In this document: positions 18,445-25,443 of the stretch, piece after piece | Layout of the letters: each line of letters begins with the position of its first letter | Numbering within the stretch: position 1 is the first letter of the stretch | Origin: Anaerolineaceae bacterium | GTDB lineage: Bacteria > Chloroflexota > Anaerolineae > Aggregatilineales > Phototrophicaceae | Assembly: GCA_016124855.1 (NCBI GenBank) | Contig: WGMX01000008.1 | Coordinates: forward strand, 1-64,000 | DNA length: 64,000 bases | Direction: 5' to 3' | The notes under the pieces: generated by a model | Told to the model about the DNA's origin: nothing | The model's database searches: none | Seen by the model: the letters and a program-made list of their open reading frames with translations, nothing else | Translations under genes and position numbers: made by a program

Positions 18445-20825
18445 ATCCTGAAGCTTTTCTCATTACCAACGAATATGTTCGCCAAGCTCTAGATAAGCTT
18501 ATTCAAGTAACATCCGATCGGGACATAAATCCACTACAATATCTACAACTTGTCGAAGGTCGATTGTTGAGTGCAGATCACACATTTTTCTCTCAGCCAC
18601 GACAATTTGCACTCTCGGATCTTCTTATTTCAGTTATTCAAGAGCGTTATAATTATCATCGTCAGTTACACGGGCTAGCCATAATTCTTCCCGGAGCAAA
18701 TACAACTTTGGCAGCTAATACCGTGAAGGCTGATTCGAGAACGGCAAATCCAACGTTAATAGGGTGGTCTTGGCTTTATTTTCATTACGTTGAATCGGCG
18801 CTGCATATATCCCAGCAATATTTTTGTGAACTGGTCAATTTAGATGAACGCACAATACGCCGATATCAGAAAGTCGCAATTGATCAATTAACCAAAAATC
18901 TTATTCGAATGGAGCAAGATGCGCGTACTGCGAGCCATAAGCAGAAGCTGTTTTTGCAGCTACCACATCAAGGTAACATCTCAAACTTATTGGAGCGTGA
19001 GCAACAACTTGAAGAGTTGCACAGCAGTAAATCTAAGCACATTCACGTCATAGGTGCATTAGGTATCGGTAAGACTGTGTTTACAGAGTTTTTCATTCAA
19101 GAATTGATCGCAAATGATCAGTTGGATCATATCGTGTGGGTTCAGTCTCCTGAAACTATCGAGAACCTGAAATCACATATAAATGAAAGACTATTGATTG
19201 AAAACAACCGCATCACGCTAGCAGACTTCCTCTCAATCAAAAAAGTTGCCATTGTAATTGATGACGCTGAACATTTGCTTTCAGATTTGCCTACCCTTGA
19301 TAGTTTGTTGTGTGAATTTAGTAATGGTTATGTTCTTTTGACAAGCCATATTTTCTTTTCGCTGCCTGATTGTTACCAACTTACTTTACGTGAACTTTCA
19401 TCGTCATCTGCAAAAGTTCTCTTAGCTACTTCAAACACAAACCACATAGAAAGCCTTCAACAGGTAGACTTTAATCGGATGATCTGGCAATCTATTGGAG
19501 GAAATCCACTCGCACTTAAGTTGCTGGCGCAAAATTGGTCCATCTTTGATATTGAAGTCGCCACGAAGGTGACTCTAGAACAAGTATATTTGATTATTTA
19601 TGACTCTCTCAAAACATCGGAGCGTTTAGCATGGTTGATACTAGCACTTTTGAATACCCATACCATCACATTAAATGACTTATCGCATATTGGCTCGTTC
19701 TACGTAAGCACTGATGATTTTGTTACTTTAATCCGTTTATACGTTGTAACAACGATATGGCCCAATGATAAGCCTAGCCTCTGTTTGACACTCTCTTCAA
19801 ACTTTTATATTCGCCAACAATATAGCTCAGACTTCGATTTACAGAATGCCTTTTTTTCTTTTGTCTATGATACCCGCTGGATTGAAAACGTTTCAACAAA
19901 CGTACACTTACCATTAATAGAGTCCATTCTGTCAACTAACTGGATTCAAATTCGTGATGATTATCTTGTGGATATAACTCAGCAGTTGTGGCGTGAAGGA
20001 ATATTAAGAGGGCATTACACAAAATGGTATGAGATTTTGAGCAAATATAACAGCGAAATTACTCTTGAGAATATGGAACTTGGTCTTGGTCTTGGAATAT
20101 GTTTGCGTTATTTGGGTCAATGGACCAAAGCCAATTCAATATTTGTCCAATTGATTCAGTACACAGGACATCAAGGGTATTTTTTAGTTCAAGCCGAGGC
20201 ACTCCTAGAATTTGCTATATTATCGCGCTATCGAGGAGATTATCACGGTGTAATCGAAGCTCTCAATCATATCGAGGTTTTAGATATTTCTAGAACAAAC
20301 ACTACTATTCGAAATCGATTGTTGGCCGAACGGATTGAATTTGCACTAGAAAATAATAACCTTTCCGAGGTTAGAAATTTGTTGGATGACTTTCCAGACG
20401 GCGAGCCTAGGAAAAATATCTTTCAAATTGAGTTATACACCAAACTGATAATTTCGTCTGCTGAAATCGATTTGATGGAATCTTCTGTAGAGCGATTGCT
20501 TTTTCAATTTAGTTACAGTCGATCTATTATTGCAAGGATTCATATTTTGCTAGGCCGTATTCGGGAAAAAATACTAGATTTCACCGCTTCTGCAAAACAC
20601 TTATCAATTGCTCTATCTCTACTCACAGAAGAAGATAATGACCCTTATGCGCTGGCACGTGCTCAATCTAATTTGGCAAGTGTCCTAATTAATCAAGATC
20701 AATTAACGGCAGCCCGAGAACTGCTTAACTCCGCAAAGTATATACAGAATCAAATTGGGGATCGTGTAGGTCTAGCGGTGACTATGCACAACTCACATGT
20801 TATTGATCGAAAGATTGTCAAGTGA
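18438..20825 (+). CDS. STAND-type NTPase with C-terminal helical repeats
   Basis: Large signalling ATPase (about 795 residues). The first 170 residues end in a helix-turn-helix-like segment (CELVNLDERTIRRYQ). The NTPase has Walker A GALGIGKT near 206-213 and Walker B VAIVIDDAEHLL, then an LLTSHIFFSLP sensor-like strand and GNPLALKLL, typical of NB-ARC/AP-ATPases. The C-terminal 300 residues form TPR-like helices. I take GTG 18438, overlapping the upstream stop by 7 bases; a TTG at 18417 is possible. Such proteins act as regulated switches; the trigger here is unknown. Confidence 0.8.
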   Translation: MVNPEAFLITNEYVRQALDKLIQVTSDRDINPLQYLQLVEGRLLSADHTFFSQPRQFALSDLLISVIQERYNYHRQLHGLAIILPGANTTLAANTVKADSRTANPTLIGWSWLYFHYVESALHISQQYFCELVNLDERTIRRYQKVAIDQLTKNLIRMEQDARTASHKQKLFLQLPHQGNISNLLEREQQLEELHSSKSKHIHVIGALGIGKTVFTEFFIQELIANDQLDHIVWVQSPETIENLKSHINERLLIENNRITLADFLSIKKVAIVIDDAEHLLSDLPTLDSLLCEFSNGYVLLTSHIFFSLPDCYQLTLRELSSSSAKVLLATSNTNHIESLQQVDFNRMIWQSIGGNPLALKLLAQNWSIFDIEVATKVTLEQVYLIIYDSLKTSERLAWLILALLNTHTITLNDLSHIGSFYVSTDDFVTLIRLYVVTTIWPNDKPSLCLTLSSNFYIRQQYSSDFDLQNAFFSFVYDTRWIENVSTNVHLPLIESILSTNWIQIRDDYLVDITQQLWREGILRGHYTKWYEILSKYNSEITLENMELGLGLGICLRYLGQWTKANSIFVQLIQYTGHQGYFLVQAEALLEFAILSRYRGDYHGVIEALNHIEVLDISRTNTTIRNRLLAERIEFALENNNLSEVRNLLDDFPDGEPRKNIFQIELYTKLIISSAEIDLMESSVERLLFQFSYSRSIIARIHILLGRIREKILDFTASAKHLSIALSLLTEEDNDPYALARAQSNLASVLINQDQLTAARELLNSAKYIQNQIGDRVGLAVTMHNSHVIDRKIVK

Positions 20826-20843
20826 ACTACGTTGAGTTAAAAT
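20815..20843 (+). promoter_or_regulatory. Promoter of tRNA-Arg
   Basis: TTGTCA (20815-20820) and TAAAAT (20838-20843) are spaced by 17 bases, ending 12 bases before the tRNA. The -35 box overlaps the last codons of the STAND ATPase gene. Confidence 0.6.
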
Positions 20844-20855
20844 ATACTCCATTGA

Positions 20856-20928
20856 GCGCCCATAGCTCAGCGGATAGAGCATCGGTCTTCGGAACCGGTG
20901 GCCGGGGGTTCGAATCCCTCTGGGCGCA
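20856..20928 (+). tRNA. tRNA-Arg (anticodon TCG)
   Basis: 73 bases. The acceptor arm is GCGCCCA with TGGGCGC and discriminator A. The anticodon loop CTTCGGA gives TCG, decoding CGN arginine codons. The T arm is GGGGGTTCGAATCCCTC. The 3' CCA is not encoded. Confidence 0.95.
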
Positions 20929-20936
20929 TCTAGGAG

Positions 20937-20965
20937 CTGGCATCACTTTTTGGATGCCAGTTTTG
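20937..20965 (+). terminator. Terminator after tRNA-Arg
   Basis: Perfect 8-base arms CTGGCATC and GATGCCAG with an 8-base loop, followed by TTTTGTTGT. It lies between tRNA-Arg and trpS. Confidence 0.8.
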
Positions 20966-20993
20966 TTGTATTCACAATGAAGGTAATATCTTT

Positions 20994-22016
20994 ATGACTG
21001 AAAATTCCAAAAAGCGTGTGTTGTCTGGTATTCAACCTTCCGGGAACCTGACAATTGGGAATTATTTAGGGGCATTAAAGCAGTGGGTAGCTGAACAAGA
21101 AACATATGAATGTTATTTTTGTGTCGTTGATTTACATGCTATTACTGTTCCCCAAGATCCGGTGAAATTGCGCGCTAAAACACGAGAAGTTGCGGCACTT
21201 TATATTGCTGCTGGTTTAGACCCTGACAAAGTAACTATTTTTGTTCAATCCCATGTATCTGCTCACGCGGAACTCGCATGGATATTGACCTGTTTAGCGC
21301 CAATGGGCTGGCTTAATCGAATGACCCAGTTCAAGGATAAGGCGGCCAAACAACAACAAGATACCATATCCTCTGGTTTGCTCAATTATCCCACTTTAAT
21401 GGCGGCTGATATTTTACTTTATCAAGCCCATGCTGTTCCAGTAGGTGATGATCAACGTCAGCATCTTGAATACACCCGAGATTTAGCCCAAAGGTTTAAT
21501 CACATGTATGGTGATACTTTCATTTTGCCTGAAGTTATGATCCCGAAAGCTGGAGCAAGAATAATGGGATTGGATAATCCATTAAGCAAAATGAGTAAGA
21601 GTGAGGCAACAGATAGTCATGCGATTTACTTGCTTGACACTCCAAGTAAAGTCAAGAAAGTGGTGATGCGAGCTGTCACCGATTCCTTGGGGCAGATAAG
21701 TTTTAGTGACATTCCAGACAGAGCAGGGATCAACAATCTTCTGACAATTTATCAAAGCCTTACTCAGCTTTCACAGGAACAGACAGAAGCTCGTTTTGCC
21801 GGTAAAGGATACGGGGACTTGAAAAAGTCTGTGGTCGAGGTTGTAAACGCAACATTAGAACCGTTGCAGAGGCGATACTCCGAAATTATAGATGAGGAAA
21901 AATACCTTGACGGAATATTGGCTCGAGGTGCAGACAAAGCACAACAAATGGCTAATCGCACACTTCGTGAAGTGAAAGAAAAAATCGGGCTTTTGCCGAC
22001 TGGATTGTCTTCGTAG
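20994..22016 (+). CDS. trpS: Tryptophanyl-tRNA synthetase
   Basis: Class I aminoacyl-tRNA synthetase charging tRNA-Trp (340 residues). The HIGH-like motif is in GNLTIGNYLGAL, the KMSKS loop is present as KMSKSE, and the substrate region contains NYPTLMAADILLYQ and VPVGDDQRQHLEYTRD. Normal bacterial length. ATG start with AAGG ten bases upstream. It follows the tRNA-Arg terminator and precedes tRNA-Glu; no T-box or trp leader was seen in the short upstream gap. Confidence 0.96.
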   Translation: MTENSKKRVLSGIQPSGNLTIGNYLGALKQWVAEQETYECYFCVVDLHAITVPQDPVKLRAKTREVAALYIAAGLDPDKVTIFVQSHVSAHAELAWILTCLAPMGWLNRMTQFKDKAAKQQQDTISSGLLNYPTLMAADILLYQAHAVPVGDDQRQHLEYTRDLAQRFNHMYGDTFILPEVMIPKAGARIMGLDNPLSKMSKSEATDSHAIYLLDTPSKVKKVVMRAVTDSLGQISFSDIPDRAGINNLLTIYQSLTQLSQEQTEARFAGKGYGDLKKSVVEVVNATLEPLQRRYSEIIDEEKYLDGILARGADKAQQMANRTLREVKEKIGLLPTGLSS

Positions 22017-22022
22017 TTCAGC

Positions 22023-22051
22023 TTGACCCTGCATACTTGAACTGCTAGAAT
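22023..22051 (+). promoter_or_regulatory. Promoter of tRNA-Glu
   Basis: TTGACC (22023-22028) and TAGAAT (22046-22051) have an ideal 17-base spacer. The tRNA begins 15 bases after the -10 box. The promoter lies immediately after the trpS stop. Confidence 0.75.
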
Positions 22052-22065
22052 TAAATAATCCTCTA

Positions 22066-22138
22066 GCTCCATTCGTCTAGAGGCCTAGGACGTAGCCCTC
22101 TCAAGGCTAAAACAGGGGTTCGAATCCCCTATGGAGCA
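22066..22138 (+). tRNA. tRNA-Glu (anticodon CTC)
   Basis: 73 bases. Acceptor GCTCCAT pairs with ATGGAGC and the discriminator is A. The anticodon loop CTCTCAA between TAGCC and GGCTA gives CTC. The T arm is AGGGGTTCGAATCCCCT. The 3' CCA is not encoded; the sequence continues AAAAACGG. A near copy of its 3' end occurs 60 bases downstream. Confidence 0.95.
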
Positions 22139-22204
22139 AAAACGGTGCTATCCTTGAAACTCGCACATTTTTGAGACGTGGCACCCCCTTATGGAACAAA
22201 AACG
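22124..22204 (+). repeat. Near-duplicate of the tRNA-Glu 3' end
   Basis: The last bases of the tRNA and its flank at 22124-22144 (ATCCCCTATGGAGCAAAAAC and one more base) recur at 22183-22204 as a close copy with two substitutions and one extra T. Duplicated tRNA 3' ends are typical scars of tRNA-targeted integration, but only about 40 bases lie between the copies and no integrase is seen. It could equally be a local duplication. Confidence 0.45.
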
Positions 22205-22490
22205 TATCCCGTACCTCAATGCAAAGCTTAATAGGGTTTCCCATGTGGTTATCTTTGCCGTAGTCTGCGCTGTGTACATTTGCGGTCGACATTAGGAAAT
22301 CCATATTACTCAAGCAGCACTCCACACAACTTGTCCAAGGGAACGTAGAGAGCAGTACAATAGCATACTTCAACAGTTAAAGCTTAACTACACTGAACTA
22401 TGCACCTCATCAAGTCACATAGTTCAGCATATATTCATCGACATTTTTCTTCCGGATGGAACAATCGACATATTACAAAAGGTCTTTAAC
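22205..22490. other. Gene-free gap between tRNA-Glu and the Mrp operon
   Basis: Together with 22139-22204 this makes about 350 bases without a gene. The only long frame on the minus strand runs into the tRNA and is not credible. At 22393-22427 there is a perfect 10-base inverted repeat (CTGAACTATG / CATAGTTCAG, 15-base loop) about 65 bases after the end of the minus-strand operon. It lacks a T tract and may be a 3'-end structure. Confidence 0.5.
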
Positions 22491-22835
22491 TTAATCACCA
22501 GCCGGTGAAGGCTGAGGTTTTGCTACAGACCTTTCAGCCATATCATCACGGTTGAGTAAAGCTGTGTAGCTGCCATGTCGGTAAGCTGCTGCTGCAATGG
22601 CATGAGTACAAACAGGCAGCGTCAGAACAGCGAAGACGGTAAGGGCGATTAGTTTTAACGCAGATGTCGGCATAATGAACGCAGCACCCAGTAAAATGCC
22701 CGCAAGACCAACTGTTGATACTTTGCCACTGGCATGTAAGCGACAATACAGATCCGGCATCCGAACAAGTCCAACGACACCGACTAGCGAAAAGAAAACG
22801 CCACCCCAAAGGATTACTAAGCCAATGATTTCCAT
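22491..22835 (-). CDS. mrpG: Mrp Na+/H+ antiporter subunit G
   Basis: Small membrane subunit (114 residues) with three hydrophobic segments, of the MnhG/MrpG (PhaG) family. The signature is GLVRMPDLYCRLHASGKVSTVG near residues 21-42. The C-terminus carries a polar tail. Last gene of a six-gene antiporter operon, one base after mrpF. Mrp complexes exchange cytoplasmic Na+ for external H+ and need all subunits. Confidence 0.9.
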   Translation of the reverse strand: MEIIGLVILWGGVFFSLVGVVGLVRMPDLYCRLHASGKVSTVGLAGILLGAAFIMPTSALKLIALTVFAVLTLPVCTHAIAAAAYRHGSYTALLNRDDMAERSVAKPQPSPAGD

Positions 22836-22836
22836 T

Positions 22837-23112
22837 TTAGAATGCCCTTCCTTCCGAGATATATCGAGCTAACGCGACTGTGCCGATGAATGCAAAAGCT
22901 GCTAAGGCAATAGCAACATCAATAAACATGGCTGTACTTCGCAGTAGAGCCAACACAATAATGATCCCAATCAGCAAGGTAGTAATCGAGTCGATTGCCT
23001 GCAAACGATCTGGTGCAGTTGGGCCAACCCATGCCCGGTAAGCACATGGGATAATCAAGATGACCAAAACCAGCAATGCAGCTTGCGTACCGAGTAAAAC
23101 TATTCCCGTCAT
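22837..23112 (-). CDS. mrpF: Mrp Na+/H+ antiporter subunit F
   Basis: 91 residues with three membrane segments, of the MnhF/MrpF family. The typical RAWVGPTAPDRLQAIDSITT motif is at about residues 27-46 and is followed by two hydrophobic helices. Spacings of three bases to mrpE and one base to mrpG show translational coupling. Confidence 0.92.
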   Translation of the reverse strand: MTGIVLLGTQAALLVLVILIIPCAYRAWVGPTAPDRLQAIDSITTLLIGIIIVLALLRSTAMFIDVAIALAAFAFIGTVALARYISEGRAF

Positions 23113-23115
23113 TAT

Positions 23116-23610
23116 TCAGTCCCTCCCAATAATTCGCCGGAGTAACTTAAGCCGTTTAAGTTGTGCCGCATCCGCATTTTGCGAGGATGCTTCAACATCT
23201 AAACAATGGACGTACATGGTATGGCTGCCATCAAAATCAACGACCAGCTCTCCGGGAGTGATTGTGATTCCATGCGCACTAAAAGCGGCCGTGAAATCGC
23301 TCTCGTCCGGGTCTTGTGTCCGCACAGCGATAATGCCGGGGTTCAAGGGCATGCTTGGGTTAAGAACACGCTTCGCAACATCGACACTGCAGTTCCAGAT
23401 GTCTCGAGCAAGTGTCACGGTATAGACAATGAGTGCCAACATTTGATTGGGCAATCGGCGAGCATTGATCTTGATATTTTCGAGTTTAAGACTGTAGAGA
23501 ATTGCAAAGCCAATAACAAATCCAACCACAAAACCGCCGATTGAAGGATTCTCCGTCAACATCATCCAAATGATGGAAAACGGGATAGCCAATAATGAAG
23601 TTGCAACCAT
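23116..23610 (-). CDS. mrpE: Mrp Na+/H+ antiporter subunit E
   Basis: 164 residues, MnhE/MrpE family. Two or three N-terminal membrane segments (GGFVVGFVIGFAILYSLK and a further helix near 50-70) are followed by a cytoplasmic domain with the family phrases VAKRVLNPSMPLNPGIIAV, FSAHGITITPGELVVDFD and a MYVHCLDVEA strand. Three bases after mrpD and three before mrpF. Confidence 0.92.
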   Translation of the reverse strand: MVATSLLAIPFSIIWMMLTENPSIGGFVVGFVIGFAILYSLKLENIKINARRLPNQMLALIVYTVTLARDIWNCSVDVAKRVLNPSMPLNPGIIAVRTQDPDESDFTAAFSAHGITITPGELVVDFDGSHTMYVHCLDVEASSQNADAAQLKRLKLLRRIIGRD

Positions 23611-23613
23611 AAT

Positions 23614-25101
23614 CTAACCTCCTAACACACCGCGTATGTATATATTGGGATCACCTAGCCGAGTTACAGCCAGTGTTGCTGCTTCGATGAGCGGAACAGC
23701 GTACAGACCAAGTAGGACACACAAACCAATGAGGAGTGCTGGAGCAACAACACTGTCACCCACAGGTTTTAGATGAAGCGTTTCATCAGGCGATCTCTGG
23801 AAAATATGCTGCCATGTACGGGTCATGTAGAGTAATGTGATAAGACCAGCGCCAATGGACAGCCCTAATACCACCCAGCTTTGGGCCTGAACCCCCCCCT
23901 GTACTATGGTCAATTTGCTGATGAAACCGTTGAGTGGGGGAATGCCGGTCAATGCCAATCCACCGACTAAGTAAAGCACACTGATGAGACCTAAGTTCTT
24001 CCCCGCGCCTCCAATATCAGCAAGTTTCGCACTTTTGTTGGGCATCCGGCTGGCAATTGCGCCAGTGATCATCAGCAGAGATGATTTAATAAACGAATGG
24101 TTAAACGCGTACACAATTGCACCAACTAGCGCGAGCGGTGTTCCCCAACCAATCCCCACGAGGATGAAACCGATCTGCCCAAATGTTGAATAGGCTAACA
24201 TGCGTTTCGCATCATATGTGCGGAGTGCTGCCAATCCGCCGAAGAAGATTCCAATGACACCCAGTACCAACAATAAATTGCGAACCAGTGGAGCCTCATT
24301 GATAAAAAGGAGCATAGTTAACCGTATCAGACCATACACGCCAACCTTGACCACGACTGACGACAAAACGGCATGAACCGGCGTTGGGGCCGCAGTGTGG
24401 AAGTCAGGCTGCCAGAAATGGAAAGGAAAAACGGCACTTTTTAGAAGGAAAGCGCACATGAGCACAACGGCAGCGGCTTGTGCTAATAGCGGGCGCTGAC
24501 CACCTTCTAACAATCGCGCAATATCCGCTAATGTTAATGTCCCAAATGTTGCGTAGATGGCTCCAATCCCCAATAGCAGAAATAGTGAACCCATAGCGCT
24601 GATTAGCAGATATTTGATTGCTGCTTCCACTCCAAGACGATTATCAGAAATCGCGACCAGAACAACCGATGACATAATCATCAGTTCTTGAAATACGAAA
24701 AGAGTGAATATATCACCGGTATAAAAAGCGCCATTTAGTCCCGCTGACATGCAAAGAAATATCGGCATAAAAGCTGGATAGGAAATGCATTTGTCTCGAC
24801 AGCCAAGAATATATAAGGTGCCACACGCAACTACTGTGGTGGCCATTACTTCGAACAGTGCCGAAAGCATGTCAGGTGCAAGCACTATGCCATAGGGTGG
24901 CGCATATCCACCGATGCGATAGACCTGCAATCCATCACTCCAGTTGAGGACAAGAATGGCCAGGCTAGCCAACCATGCGACTGTACTGGCAGTCATACCG
25001 ATGATATGTTGTACCCGTAAATAGTGCGCTGTTAACACACATAAAGCTGCTGCACTTAGTGGGATAAAGATTGGTACGAGAACAAGTGGATTATTAGGCA
25101 T
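23614..25101 (-). CDS. mrpD: Mrp Na+/H+ antiporter subunit D
   Basis: 495 residues, a proton-channel-like subunit related to complex I NuoM/NuoN. Twelve or more membrane helices. The family features are a Glu in FQELMIMSSVVLVAISDN, a Lys in LLKSAVFPFHFWQPDFHTAA with the PVHAVLSSVVVKVGVYGLIR segment, and a Lys in YNHSFIKSSLL-like AFNHSFIKSSLLM. These charged residues form the predicted transmembrane proton path. Three bases separate it from mrpC and from mrpE. Confidence 0.93.
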   Translation of the reverse strand: MPNNPLVLVPIFIPLSAAALCVLTAHYLRVQHIIGMTASTVAWLASLAILVLNWSDGLQVYRIGGYAPPYGIVLAPDMLSALFEVMATTVVACGTLYILGCRDKCISYPAFMPIFLCMSAGLNGAFYTGDIFTLFVFQELMIMSSVVLVAISDNRLGVEAAIKYLLISAMGSLFLLLGIGAIYATFGTLTLADIARLLEGGQRPLLAQAAAVVLMCAFLLKSAVFPFHFWQPDFHTAAPTPVHAVLSSVVVKVGVYGLIRLTMLLFINEAPLVRNLLLVLGVIGIFFGGLAALRTYDAKRMLAYSTFGQIGFILVGIGWGTPLALVGAIVYAFNHSFIKSSLLMITGAIASRMPNKSAKLADIGGAGKNLGLISVLYLVGGLALTGIPPLNGFISKLTIVQGGVQAQSWVVLGLSIGAGLITLLYMTRTWQHIFQRSPDETLHLKPVGDSVVAPALLIGLCVLLGLYAVPLIEAATLAVTRLGDPNIYIRGVLGG

Positions 25102-25104
25102 TCG

Positions 25105-25443
25105 TTAACCTTGTAGTTGATCCAAATTGTCGAGATCAGCCGTTTTGTAGCGTCGAGTTGAGGCTGAAATCAGACCCAGTAATATTGCATATGTGCCAAA
25201 ACTGATGACGATGGCGGTTAATATAAGTGCCTGTACCAATGGATCACTCGTAGTTACTTTGTCCACATTTTGGGCATAGGCGGGTGCTTGACCATTAAAA
25301 GCGCCGACCGCGAAAAAAAACAAGTTGATAGCGGTGAATAGGATATAGAAGCCCATCGCAGACTTAACCATATCACTTCGGAGCAGTTGAAATGTTCCAA
25401 ATGCAAACATGACGCCAGTCGCAATGGCAAATAGAATATTCAT
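25105..25443 (-). CDS. mrpC: Mrp Na+/H+ antiporter subunit C
   Basis: 112 residues with three membrane segments, related to NuoK. Contains MKSAMGFYILFTAINLFFFA-like VKSAMGFYILFTAINLFF and the DPLVQALILTAIVISFG motif, typical of MnhC. Its ATG overlaps the end of the large mrpA-B gene by four bases, a sign of coupled translation. Confidence 0.93.
   Translation of the reverse strand: MNILFAIATGVMFAFGTFQLLRSDMVKSAMGFYILFTAINLFFFAVGAFNGQAPAYAQNVDKVTTSDPLVQALILTAIVISFGTYAILLGLISASTRRYKTADLDNLDQLQG

Noticed and set aside
22107-22373. Open frame of 88 codons on the minus strand
   Set aside because: It runs antisense across the tRNA-Glu gene, lacks a ribosome site and has no family resemblance.
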